Origin: Bacillus pumilus
GTDB taxonomy: Bacteria; Bacillota; Bacilli; Bacillales; Bacillaceae
Length of the DNA stretch: 64,000 nt
NCBI RefSeq assembly: GCF_038738535.1
Contig: NZ_CP046128.1
Location: forward strand, 992,001-1,056,000
Reading direction: 5' to 3'
Shown here: one piece after another, positions 53,668 to 61,534 of the stretch
How positions within the stretch are numbered: position 1 is the first letter of the stretch
Layout: each line of letters begins with the position of its first letter
Notes under the pieces: model-generated
What the model was told of the DNA's origin: nothing
The model's input: only the letters and a program-made list of their open reading frames with translations
Databases searched by the model: none
Program-made: the position numbers and the translations under genes

Positions 53668-53829
53668 TTACCCTTTTTTAGAGCATTCATTCGAGGTGTA
53701 TTTGATGCCTTTATTTAAGAGTGTATCAAGCTCTTGACTGCACCTGATGGTTTCTTCGGCATTCATCCCGAATTTTTTTGCTGTCTCAATTAAATGTAAT
53801 CTTTTTTGTTCAATTTCATAATTGATCAT
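53668..53829 (-). CDS. yisI: Spo0E-like aspartyl-phosphate phosphatase YisI
   Basis: This short gene encodes 53 aa: MINYEIEQKRLHLIETAKKF followed by the Spo0E-family motif SQELD (residues 31-35) in the second helix. Family members dephosphorylate Spo0A~P and delay sporulation. Position between gerP and the CotH-like gene matches B. subtilis yisI. The ribosome binding site is modest (GAGAGTTGG). Confidence 0.85.
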   Translation of the reverse strand: MINYEIEQKRLHLIETAKKFGMNAEETIRCSQELDTLLNKGIKYTSNECSKKG

Positions 53830-53951
53830 AACGGACGCCAACTCTCACATTTTTTATATAATAGAAGGATATGGTTAGTATACCCTATTTTTCTATAAAA
53901 AAAGCTGTTTCGTCAATATGAGTAATAAAGTGACAAAATTCGAAAGCGTCC

Positions 53952-55046
53952 TTACGTATCATATGTCTCTTTTCTTATTTCAGCCTGTAAATAACGTCGT
54001 CTTTTGTTGATATACTGCCGGATGACCTCTCGTTCTGATTGTAGGATGTCTTTGCGGTCTCTCGTATAAGGATCATCTCCAATTCGGTTCTCGATAGAAG
54101 CATGCCATTTTTCGATGATTGGACAAAGCCGGTCTTCTAAAAAATGAGTATTGAGTACATGCTGAAAAAGCGTGTAATAGGCTCTCTTAAATGAAGGGAT
54201 ATCTAGTAACCTAGCAGTTAAAGTATTAAAGCCGTTTACTGGAATATAATCAAATGCCATTTCTTCTCCATGAATGTCACGGCCCCATGTCGCATCATAA
54301 TCCCAAGGAAGTACTTGAAATTTTCCTTGTTCATTCACATAAAGAGCGTAGTTATGGACAAAGCCGTCAAAGTTTTGTGTGCACACGACACCAATGAGCC
54401 AGCGGAAATACTGTGTTACATCTAAGTATTGCTCAATTTTTTCTGCAAATATGTCATCTTTCGCTGTGTTGAGAAAGTAAATAAATTCACTCAGCTGCTG
54501 ATCGTGTTGAGAAGTCCCCGTTTTTTTCTCGTACCCGAGGAGGAGGTGTTTTTTGGGCTTTTTATCAAACGAACTCAAAAGGGAGAAGTTGGCATCGTCA
54601 TCGACTGCATAATAAATGCCGCCTCCTGAAAGCTGCCTTTTCTGAAAAAAGTGCTCATCAACAGATTCTATTTTTAAATAAATGCCTTCTTTTCTTCCGT
54701 TTATAGTGAGAAACACATGAGACGCAGCCGGGCTTAGCACCCCTATCTGCTCGAAGAAATAAAAGGACAGTCTGTTTCGGATAAACGAGGGGTCATTGTA
54801 TTCTGCATTTAAATGAAAGATAGATTCGCCTTGTCTTTGCTTTGGCTTACGATATTCAATTTGATAGGACTTTTTTTTCAGCTTTCTAATGTGAGACCCG
54901 CGGTATGAAGCATAAATATGTGATTTGATCTGGCCGGTTTTCAAAATGGCCTCAACAGGTTCGTCGTTCCATATGTCTTTTCTTAATTCAATCAGGTCCT
55001 TTGGATGAATCCAAATATCCATTTGCTTTAAAGGTTCTGTGGTCAT
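53952..55046 (-). CDS. yisJ: CotH-family spore coat protein kinase (YisJ-like)
   Basis: It is a 364-aa member of the atypical CotH kinase family, which phosphorylates coat proteins on serine in the mother cell. The catalytic and metal-binding segment is visible as GFVHNYALYVNEQGK and LPWDYDATWGR. The N-terminal fold (SHIYASYRGSHIRKLKKKSYQIEY) is typical. The start ATG has AGGAGG. It is divergent from a CotG-like repeat protein, the likely substrate. A sigma-K-like -10 lies 29 nt upstream. Confidence 0.85.
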   Translation of the reverse strand: MTTEPLKQMDIWIHPKDLIELRKDIWNDEPVEAILKTGQIKSHIYASYRGSHIRKLKKKSYQIEYRKPKQRQGESIFHLNAEYNDPSFIRNRLSFYFFEQIGVLSPAASHVFLTINGRKEGIYLKIESVDEHFFQKRQLSGGGIYYAVDDDANFSLLSSFDKKPKKHLLLGYEKKTGTSQHDQQLSEFIYFLNTAKDDIFAEKIEQYLDVTQYFRWLIGVVCTQNFDGFVHNYALYVNEQGKFQVLPWDYDATWGRDIHGEEMAFDYIPVNGFNTLTARLLDIPSFKRAYYTLFQHVLNTHFLEDRLCPIIEKWHASIENRIGDDPYTRDRKDILQSEREVIRQYINKRRRYLQAEIRKETYDT

Positions 55047-55074
55047 GCGTTCATCATCCTCCTATGCTCTTCTT

Positions 55075-55083
55075 TACGATATG
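55075..55083 (-). promoter_or_regulatory. Sigma-K-like -10 element of yisJ
   Basis: CATATCGTA on the minus strand fits CATAnnnTA. No AC lies exactly 16 nt upstream (AC occurs at 13 and 18), so this is less certain than the gerP site. Confidence 0.45.
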
Positions 55084-55251
55084 AAAATGAAGGAATGTCC
55101 TGTACCCGTTTGTTAGGTATTCATGGAGTTTTAAAAGAAAGGGGCATCCGCCAAGAACACTTGTCTACCAAGTCTCGTAACATAAAGCAGAGAAGATAAA
55201 CAGCTTGATCTGTTTGTTTTGTCAAAGTATAGACTGGGAGGGGAATCGTTC

Positions 55252-55812
55252 GTGAGCACATTTGATCATTCACATATTGAACATGCAGTGGATTCACTTC
55301 GAAGTGAAGGACGTGATCATCACTTAGATCGTGAACCAGAATCGAGACGATCGCACAAGTCAGCACGTTCTCGCCATTCAAAACGCCGTCATTGGTTCTT
55401 TGGTGGAGGCGGATGCCGTAAATCACACCGCAGTAAAAAAAGCTACAAGAGCTATCGTTCGAAAAAAAGTCGCTGTTCAAAGAAAAGCGTGAAAAGTGAG
55501 AAACCATGCAAAAGTAAAAAGTCGTGCAAAAGCAAGAAATCTTGCAGAAGCAAAAAGAGTGAGCCGAAAAAATCATGCCGCAGCAAACACAGATCCCATC
55601 ATAAGAAAAGCTGCCGTAAGTCACATCGCAGCCATCGTTCTAAAAGATCTCATCACCACAGAAGCTGCCATCGATCTAAACGTTCTCATCACCATAGACG
55701 CAGCCGCTCTTGCAAAAGATGTGGAAAGAAAAAGCATCATTCCCACAGCAGAGGAAATGTTGATCGCAAATGGGACCAAGGGAACATGTGGGAGTATCGC
55801 CGCTACCGCTAA
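55252..55812 (+). CDS. CotG-like spore coat protein with Ser/Lys/Arg/His/Cys repeats
   Basis: It is 186 aa. A short N-terminal head (STFDHSHIEHAVDSLRSEGR) precedes low-complexity repeats such as KSYRSKKS, CKSKKS and RSKRSHHH from about residue 60 to 170, ending in a small MWEYRRYR tail. It is very basic and rich in serine and cysteine. CotG of B. subtilis has comparable modular repeats, is the phosphorylation target of CotH and is encoded next to it in divergent orientation; the same arrangement is seen here. The start is GTG 55252 behind GGGAGGGG. Confidence 0.85.
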   Translation: MSTFDHSHIEHAVDSLRSEGRDHHLDREPESRRSHKSARSRHSKRRHWFFGGGGCRKSHRSKKSYKSYRSKKSRCSKKSVKSEKPCKSKKSCKSKKSCRSKKSEPKKSCRSKHRSHHKKSCRKSHRSHRSKRSHHHRSCHRSKRSHHHRRSRSCKRCGKKKHHSHSRGNVDRKWDQGNMWEYRRYR

Positions 55813-55832
55813 ACATCAGATCATCTTTTTTG

Positions 55833-55875
55833 AAACCCTTTTTAAAAGAGAGTATGATAAAAAAGGGTTTTTTTT
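55833..55875 (+). terminator. Terminator after the CotG-like gene
   Basis: AAACCCTTTTT (55833-55843) and AAAAAGGGTTT (55860-55870), then eight T. Confidence 0.88.
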
Positions 55876-55938
55876 ATTTCATAGAGAAATAAAATGAGAC
55901 ATCATCACTTAGCGAAATGAAGATTGTGAGGGGAAGAC

Positions 55939-56844
55939 ATGAAGTTTTTTACAGGTGAGATACATAGCAGAATGTTTATTGGGGTAGTCATTGATGATGA
56001 ATGGGTCATGGACGTCAAAAAGGCAGAAGCCAAATTATTTGAGCTTGAGACACTGCCAAACTCTTTAGCTGAATGTATTCATATGGGGGACAAGTTTGTT
56101 GAGCATGTCAAACAGCTCCTTGACTGGGCTGAGAAAAAAGAAGAAGACCGCGGTTCTTATGTATATCCGCTTTCGGAAGTGAAACTCCATGCGCCGATTC
56201 CAAAGCCAGCTAAAAACATCATGTGTGTTGGAAAGAATTATCAAGATCATGTCATGGAGATGGGAAGTGCAGCGGATCTTCCTAAAGATGTGATGATCTT
56301 TACAAAGGCACCTACTTCAGTCGTTGGACATGAAGCGGATATTCTCCTTCATGAAGATGTGACCAGTGAGCTGGACTATGAAGGGGAGCTTGCGATCGTG
56401 ATGGGCAAATCAGGGAAGAATATTGCACCTGAAGAGGTCCGCGATTATCTATTCGGTTACACCATTTTAAATGACGTAACGGCAAGAGATTTGCAGAAAA
56501 AACACAAACAATTTTTCATAGGTAAAAGCTTAGATACAACCTGCCCGATAGGACCTTATATTGTGCATAAGTCAGTGGTCGAGGATCATGGTGCGCTCCA
56601 TGTGGAAACAAAGGTAAACGGAGAGGTTCGCCAGTCTGCCAGTACAGAATTAATGATTTTCTCCATCGAGAATATTGTTTCTACTCTTTCAAAAGGGATG
56701 ACACTAGAAGCTGGTGACATCATTGCAACGGGAACACCTTCTGGGGTTGGCAAAGGCTTTGAACCGCCTAAGTTCTTAGCTTCAGGGGATCGAATTGACA
56801 TCACGATTGAGCCGATTGGAACGCTATCGAATCGCGTCAAATAA
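55939..56844 (+). CDS. yisK: Fumarylacetoacetate-hydrolase-family protein YisK
   Basis: It is 301 aa. The FAH-fold C-terminal domain has the metal ligands in ELDYEGELAIVMG (Glu-x-Glu) and a conserved NDVTARDLQ. B. subtilis YisK acts on oxaloacetate (decarboxylase) and affects cell width through Mbl; this role is carried over by homology only. The start ATG has GAGGGG. It is followed by yisL, as in B. subtilis. Confidence 0.88.
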   Translation: MKFFTGEIHSRMFIGVVIDDEWVMDVKKAEAKLFELETLPNSLAECIHMGDKFVEHVKQLLDWAEKKEEDRGSYVYPLSEVKLHAPIPKPAKNIMCVGKNYQDHVMEMGSAADLPKDVMIFTKAPTSVVGHEADILLHEDVTSELDYEGELAIVMGKSGKNIAPEEVRDYLFGYTILNDVTARDLQKKHKQFFIGKSLDTTCPIGPYIVHKSVVEDHGALHVETKVNGEVRQSASTELMIFSIENIVSTLSKGMTLEAGDIIATGTPSGVGKGFEPPKFLASGDRIDITIEPIGTLSNRVK

Positions 56845-56936
56845 AGAGTGCGATGACACAGGATTGTCGCTTTGTGTTCGACTTATTTCGTGGTACGATG
56901 AGAAGGTAATTGTTCTGATAAAGGGGGAAATAACAG

Positions 56937-57305
56937 ATGGGAACGCATTTACATATTACAGCATGGGTGCTAGGGATTATTTTATTCTTCGTTGCCTTTG
57001 CTCTAGCAGGTAAAAACGACAAAGGTGCTAAAATTGTGCACATGATTGTCAGACTATTGTACTTGATCATTATCGCAACAGGCGTAGAGCTGTATGTTCG
57101 CACAGGAATGAAAATTCCAGGTTTCGGTGGCGAGTATATCGGTAAAATGATTCTCGGTATCCTTGTGATCGGCTTCATGGAAATGGTTCTTGTACGCAAG
57201 AAAAAAGGAAAATCGGTGACTGGTGTATTGATTGGTTTTATCGTGTTCGCGATTGTGACCATTCTTCTCGGTTTACGTCTGCCGATCGGTTTCCATATCT
57301 TTTAA
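56937..57305 (+). CDS. yisL: DUF1516 membrane protein YisL
   Basis: It is 122 aa with four transmembrane segments (about residues 7-24, 35-54, 65-84, 96-114). The start GTHLHITAWVLGIILF is conserved in the family. Function is unknown. The ATG has AAGGGGG. A terminator shared with yisN follows. Confidence 0.85.
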   Translation: MGTHLHITAWVLGIILFFVAFALAGKNDKGAKIVHMIVRLLYLIIIATGVELYVRTGMKIPGFGGEYIGKMILGILVIGFMEMVLVRKKKGKSVTGVLIGFIVFAIVTILLGLRLPIGFHIF

Positions 57306-57308
57306 CAT

Positions 57309-57345
57309 AAAAAGGGCATTGCTTATACGAAGCAGTGTCCTTTTT
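57309..57345. terminator. Bidirectional terminator between yisL and yisN
   Basis: AAAAAGGgCAtTGCTT and the GAAGCAgTGtCCTTTTT region pair around a 4-nt loop, at convergent ends. Confidence 0.85.
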
Positions 57346-57871
57346 ATATGCCATCAAATTGCGAAACCGACCGGTAACCGTCAGAAGTGGTCCATTCAAA
57401 ACGAATTTGACCTGCGACGGAGTCATGGTGACATTGAAGGGCAAGTGATTGTGAATCTGTCGAAAACTGAAAGAAAGAAACTCGTTGAAAAGAATGAAAG
57501 GAGGAGAAAACACAATCGTAGACGGAAAAACCAAGCTGCTCTACCTGTGCAATGATTTCATAAAAAACGTTTTCAGGAACGAACATCAGTAGGTCAAGCC
57601 ATCCTTTCGCAAGTGATGCCGTATATTGAATCACTTCACCGCCTTGTACTTCTACTAGCTGCCCACTTTCATGAAGTATCATGGACCCGAGCAGTTCCCC
57701 TTTGGTCCACCTGCCATTTTCCTTCAAACAGATCATCGTGCTTTGAAGACTTTCTGGCAGCATGATGTCTCCTTCTTCATCTTCAATCAGACAATACCCG
57801 TTTTCAATCAGTAAATACCCGCTGCACCATCTTCGACTGCAGCGTTCAAGCTGCTTCATTCGTTTTTCCAT
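57344..57871 (-). CDS. yisN: YisN-like protein of unknown function
   Basis: It is a 175-aa predicted cytoplasmic protein with no recognised domain; aromatic/acidic patches (LIENGYCLIEDEEGDIMLP, FYEIIAQVEQLGF). The start is ATG 57871 behind AAAGGAGC; 12 codons upstream lack a site. The name rests on its location between yisL and asnO; it is shorter than I recall for B. subtilis YisN, so treat as tentative. Confidence 0.55.
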   Translation of the reverse strand: MEKRMKQLERCSRRWCSGYLLIENGYCLIEDEEGDIMLPESLQSTMICLKENGRWTKGELLGSMILHESGQLVEVQGGEVIQYTASLAKGWLDLLMFVPENVFYEIIAQVEQLGFSVYDCVFSSFHSFQRVSFFQFSTDSQSLALQCHHDSVAGQIRFEWTTSDGYRSVSQFDGI

Positions 57872-57949
57872 TTGCAAAAGCTCCTTTCCTCTTTCTTTTC
57901 TTACCAAATCATGCTTGTCCTATACGCCCGAGAAAAAAAGGACAAATCA

Positions 57950-57976
57950 ACTATCAAGGAGACGATGCATAAACTA
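57950..57976 (+). promoter_or_regulatory. Sigma-K-type promoter of asnO
   Basis: AC (57950-57951), 16 nt, CATAAACTA (57968-57976) match AC-N16-CATAnnnTA exactly, 51 nt before the asnO start. Confidence 0.6.
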
Positions 57977-58027
57977 AGAAAGGCTGAATGAGAACACTTG
58001 AGGAAAAACGGATGGGAGCTGATGATG

Positions 58028-59869
58028 ATGTGTGGAATAACAGGCTGGGCAGACTTTAAAAAGCAGCTCATCCAACAGGATCATGTAATCAATCAAATGA
58101 CAGATACATTATCTAAAAGAGGGCCAGACGATACAAATACGTGGAAAAGTGAGCACGTTCTATTTGGGCATAAAAGGTTAGCGGTTGTAGATGTAGAAGG
58201 CGGAAAACAGCCGATGACATATACACATCAAAACCATGCTTATACCGTTGTATACAATGGAGAGCTCTATAACACAGAAGATATAAGAAAAGAATTGTTA
58301 AAAAGGGGCCATCGCTTTCTTGGACATTCTGATACAGAGGTTCTTCTTCACGCCTACACAGAATGGAAGGAAGAGTGTGTGACCCATTTTAATGGTATTT
58401 TTGCATTTGTGATCTGGGATAGTGAGCGTGAATTATTATTTGCAGGGAGAGACCGGCTCGGCGTCAAGCCATTTTTCTATACAGAACGTCATCATTCCTT
58501 TTTATTTGGTTCGGAAATCAAAGCGCTACTTGCTCACCCTGATATGAAAGCAAAAGTCGATCATGAAGGATTATCGGAGATCTTTGGTTTAGGACCGTCT
58601 AGAACACCAGGGCAAGGAGTGTTTAAAGGGGTAAAAGAGCTGAGACCTGCTCATGCTTTGACTTTTTCAAAAGACGGACTGCGTGTGTGGAGATACTGGA
58701 ATGTCAAAAGCAAGGCGCATACGGACTCACTTGATGACACCGCCCAGCACGTCAAGCATCTCTTTACAGATGCCGTCACAAGACAGCTCGTTTCTGATGT
58801 GCCTGTTTGTACATTTTTATCGGGTGGCGTCGATTCGAGTGCCATTACCGCCATTGCCGCTAAGCACTTTGAGAAAATAGGGAAAGCACCGCTTCATACG
58901 TATTCGGTTGACTACGAAGGAAATGATCAATTCTTTGAAGCAAGTCAATTCCAGCCGAATGCTGACGGTCCATGGATTGACCGCATGACCAAGGCGTTTC
59001 AAACGAATCATCACAGCTGCGTCATTGGACAAAAGGAGCTGGCTGCTTATTTGAAAGAAGCGGTTGAGGTCCGAGACTTACCGGGTATGGCAGATATTGA
59101 TTCTTCTTTGCTTTGGTTCTGCCGAGAAATTAAAAAGGACTTTGTTGTCGGTTTGTCAGGTGAATGTGCGGATGAAATTTTTGGAGGTTATCCTTGGTTC
59201 CATGCGGCAAATGAAACGAATGGTTTTCCTTGGATGAGATCGACGGAAGCCAGAACGCAGCTCTTACAAGATTCGTGGCAAAAGAAGCTGTCACTAAGAG
59301 AATATGCACAAAGCAAATATGAAGAAACCGTGGCTGAAACGCCTCTTTTAGATGGAGAAACTGGAGTGGATAAAGCCCGAAGAGAACTTTTTTACTTAAA
59401 TATGGTCTGGTTTATGACAACGCTGCTAGATCGAAAAGACCGAATGAGTATGGGGGCGAGTCTTGAGGTACGTGTGCCATTTGCAGACCATCGCCTTGTC
59501 GAATATGTGTGGAATATTCCTTGGGAAATGAAAATGCATGGAAATCGTGAAAAAGGGGTTTTACGAAAAGCATTAGAGGGAATTTTACCGAATGAAGTGC
59601 TTTATCGCAAGAAGAGTCCTTATCCGAAAACACATCATCCAGCCTATACTCAGGCTGTGAAAGAGATGTTAACAGATTGCCTTGCGCAAAAAGATTCTGT
59701 CCTTCACGAATTTCTAGATGCACATCAATTAAACCAGCTGATTGAAACGGAAGGAGCCTCCTTTCAAGTGCCTTGGTATGGCCAGCTCATGAAGGGCCCG
59801 CAGTTAATCGCTCATCTGGCGCAGATTCATCATTGGTTTGAAACGTATCGAATTGATATAGAAGCGTAA
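58028..59869 (+). CDS. asnO: Glutamine-hydrolysing asparagine synthetase AsnO
   Basis: It is 613 aa: the N-terminal class II glutamine amidotransferase with the nucleophile Cys2 (MCGITGWADF) and the C-terminal ATP-dependent synthetase with the PPi loop FLSGGVDSS. It converts aspartate to asparagine. The start is ATG 58028, as the cysteine must follow the initiator Met; codons from 57998 are out. In B. subtilis asnO is linked to sporulation, in line with the sigma-K-like promoter. Confidence 0.94.
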   Translation: MCGITGWADFKKQLIQQDHVINQMTDTLSKRGPDDTNTWKSEHVLFGHKRLAVVDVEGGKQPMTYTHQNHAYTVVYNGELYNTEDIRKELLKRGHRFLGHSDTEVLLHAYTEWKEECVTHFNGIFAFVIWDSERELLFAGRDRLGVKPFFYTERHHSFLFGSEIKALLAHPDMKAKVDHEGLSEIFGLGPSRTPGQGVFKGVKELRPAHALTFSKDGLRVWRYWNVKSKAHTDSLDDTAQHVKHLFTDAVTRQLVSDVPVCTFLSGGVDSSAITAIAAKHFEKIGKAPLHTYSVDYEGNDQFFEASQFQPNADGPWIDRMTKAFQTNHHSCVIGQKELAAYLKEAVEVRDLPGMADIDSSLLWFCREIKKDFVVGLSGECADEIFGGYPWFHAANETNGFPWMRSTEARTQLLQDSWQKKLSLREYAQSKYEETVAETPLLDGETGVDKARRELFYLNMVWFMTTLLDRKDRMSMGASLEVRVPFADHRLVEYVWNIPWEMKMHGNREKGVLRKALEGILPNEVLYRKKSPYPKTHHPAYTQAVKEMLTDCLAQKDSVLHEFLDAHQLNQLIETEGASFQVPWYGQLMKGPQLIAHLAQIHHWFETYRIDIEA

Positions 59870-59875
59870 TAAAGG

Positions 59876-59916
59876 GTCGGCTTTCTTACATTTGTTGAAG
59901 GGAAGCCGGCTTTTTT
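59876..59916 (+). terminator. Terminator after asnO
   Basis: GTCGGCTT (59876-59883) and AAGCCGGC (59903-59910), one U-G pair, then six T. Confidence 0.85.
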
Positions 59917-59952
59917 AATACATAACATGAGACGAATAGAGCACATCAAAAG

Positions 59953-59980
59953 TTGATCTAATCTTTCTAATTTGTATAAT
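59953..59980 (+). promoter_or_regulatory. Promoter of the carotenoid operon
   Basis: TTGATC (59953-59958), 16 nt, perfect TATAAT (59975-59980), 36 nt before the first crt gene. Confidence 0.65.
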
Positions 59981-60016
59981 TAACTTAAAGTGAATTAATT
60001 TGGAGGAAAAAGGATA

Positions 60017-61534
60017 ATGGAAATCATTGTGATCGGAGCAGGACCAGGGGGACTTGCGGCAGCTATGATGCTTCAAAGCAAAGGACATGATGTTCAGGTA
60101 TACGAAAAACAGCCCTTTGTTGGCGGACGTAACTCTAAGTTTCAACTCGGTGATTTCACGTTTGATACGGGTCCTACCTTTCTCAGCATGATTCATATTG
60201 CAGAGGAGCTGTTCACCTTTGCTGGTAAAAATCTTTATGACTATATTGATGTGATCGAATTAAAAGAAATGTATAGATTGATTTTTCAAGACGATCAGCT
60301 AGATATGATTCGAGATCGTGATGAAATGTATAGACGGTTAGAAGCCTTTGCACCTGGTGAGGGCGAAGGGTATTTACGATTTATGAACGATACAAAGCGC
60401 AAAATGGATCAGCTTACACCTATTTTACAAAGTAAAATGGATCGTTTTCATCACTATTTGCGTCCAAAGGTGCTCAAAGCACTTCCGCAGCTTTCATTGA
60501 ATAAGAGTTTATATGATGTGCTGTCAGATTATTTCTCAAATGAATCAGTGAAATATGCGTTTACATTTCAATCAAAGTATTTAGGCATGTCACCGTGGGA
60601 GTGCCCTGGTGCTTTCTCCATTCTATCGTTTATGGAACATGACACAGGTGTTTTCCATCCGAAGGGCGGGGTCAATCAGCTGTCAGAAACGATGGCAAAA
60701 GCAGCGGCTGAAGCTGGAGCGACGATTCATCTGTCAGCTGGCGTCGAAAAATTGCTGACGGAAGGCAGGAAAGTAAAAGGCATTCGCTTAGAATCTGGGG
60801 AAGAATTACAGGCAGATGAGGTTGTTGTAAATGGAGACTTTGCACATGTGATGACAAAGCTTGTAGAACCAGGACTTTTAAAGAAATATAGCGAGAAAAA
60901 ATTAAAAAAGAAAAAATTCTCATGCTCCACCTTTATGCTTTATTTAGGATTAGATATCATGTATGAGGAGCCGCATCATACCATCGTATTTTCCGATGAT
61001 TATGCTCAATTTGTCAAAGGCATAACGAAAACGTATGAGCTGCCAGATGATCCTTCTATTTATATTCAAAATGCAAGTGTCACAGATGACTCGCTTGCGC
61101 CAAAAGGAAAGTCAGCTCTTTATGTGCTGGCACCTGTTGCCAACAATCAAAGCGGTATTGACTGGGAAGCGCATCAAGATGAATTTAGAGAACTTGTGCT
61201 GGACACACTTGAGCGAAAAACCGGTTTTAAGAATGTGAGACAGCATATAGAAGTCGAACGGATGATCACACCGAAGCAATGGGAGGAAGACCTTTACGTA
61301 TACGAAGGAGCTACATTTAACCTTGGCCACCAGCTGACGCAGATGATGGTCCTAAGGCCGCACAATGAATTTGATGAATTGGACCATTGCTGGCTCGTAG
61401 GAGGAGGGACGCACCCAGGAAGCGGGCTGCCGACCATTTTAGAATCAGCACGTATCACGACAAATGCGATTCTTTCAAAAGAGAAACATACGCACAAAAC
61501 ATTGCCGCACCAAGAAAAGGGGAGCGCCTCATGA
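60017..61534 (+). CDS. CrtN/CrtP-type carotenoid desaturase or oxygenase, first copy
   Basis: It is a 505-aa FAD-dependent enzyme of the phytoene/diapophytoene desaturase family. The N-terminal FAD motif IVIGAGPGGLAAA is at residues 4-16 and the C-terminal family signature is LVGGGTHPGSGLPTILESARI. It acts on a C30 carotenoid at the membrane. It is first of three overlapping genes with a second CrtN-type and a CrtM-type gene. One paralogue is probably diapophytoene desaturase (CrtN) and the other an end-group oxygenase (CrtP/CrtNb); sequence reading alone does not assign them. The start ATG has TTGGAGG. Confidence 0.87.
   Translation: MEIIVIGAGPGGLAAAMMLQSKGHDVQVYEKQPFVGGRNSKFQLGDFTFDTGPTFLSMIHIAEELFTFAGKNLYDYIDVIELKEMYRLIFQDDQLDMIRDRDEMYRRLEAFAPGEGEGYLRFMNDTKRKMDQLTPILQSKMDRFHHYLRPKVLKALPQLSLNKSLYDVLSDYFSNESVKYAFTFQSKYLGMSPWECPGAFSILSFMEHDTGVFHPKGGVNQLSETMAKAAAEAGATIHLSAGVEKLLTEGRKVKGIRLESGEELQADEVVVNGDFAHVMTKLVEPGLLKKYSEKKLKKKKFSCSTFMLYLGLDIMYEEPHHTIVFSDDYAQFVKGITKTYELPDDPSIYIQNASVTDDSLAPKGKSALYVLAPVANNQSGIDWEAHQDEFRELVLDTLERKTGFKNVRQHIEVERMITPKQWEEDLYVYEGATFNLGHQLTQMMVLRPHNEFDELDHCWLVGGGTHPGSGLPTILESARITTNAILSKEKHTHKTLPHQEKGSAS

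Noticed and set aside
55121-55624. 167-aa ORF opposite to the CotG-like gene
   Set aside because: Low-complexity Phe/Ser/Cys translation is the antisense image of the basic repeats; no start signal.
55496-55897. 133-aa ORF in another frame of the CotG-like gene
   Set aside because: It arises from the skewed composition of the Lys/Ser repeats, starts mid-gene without a ribosome binding site and runs through the terminator.
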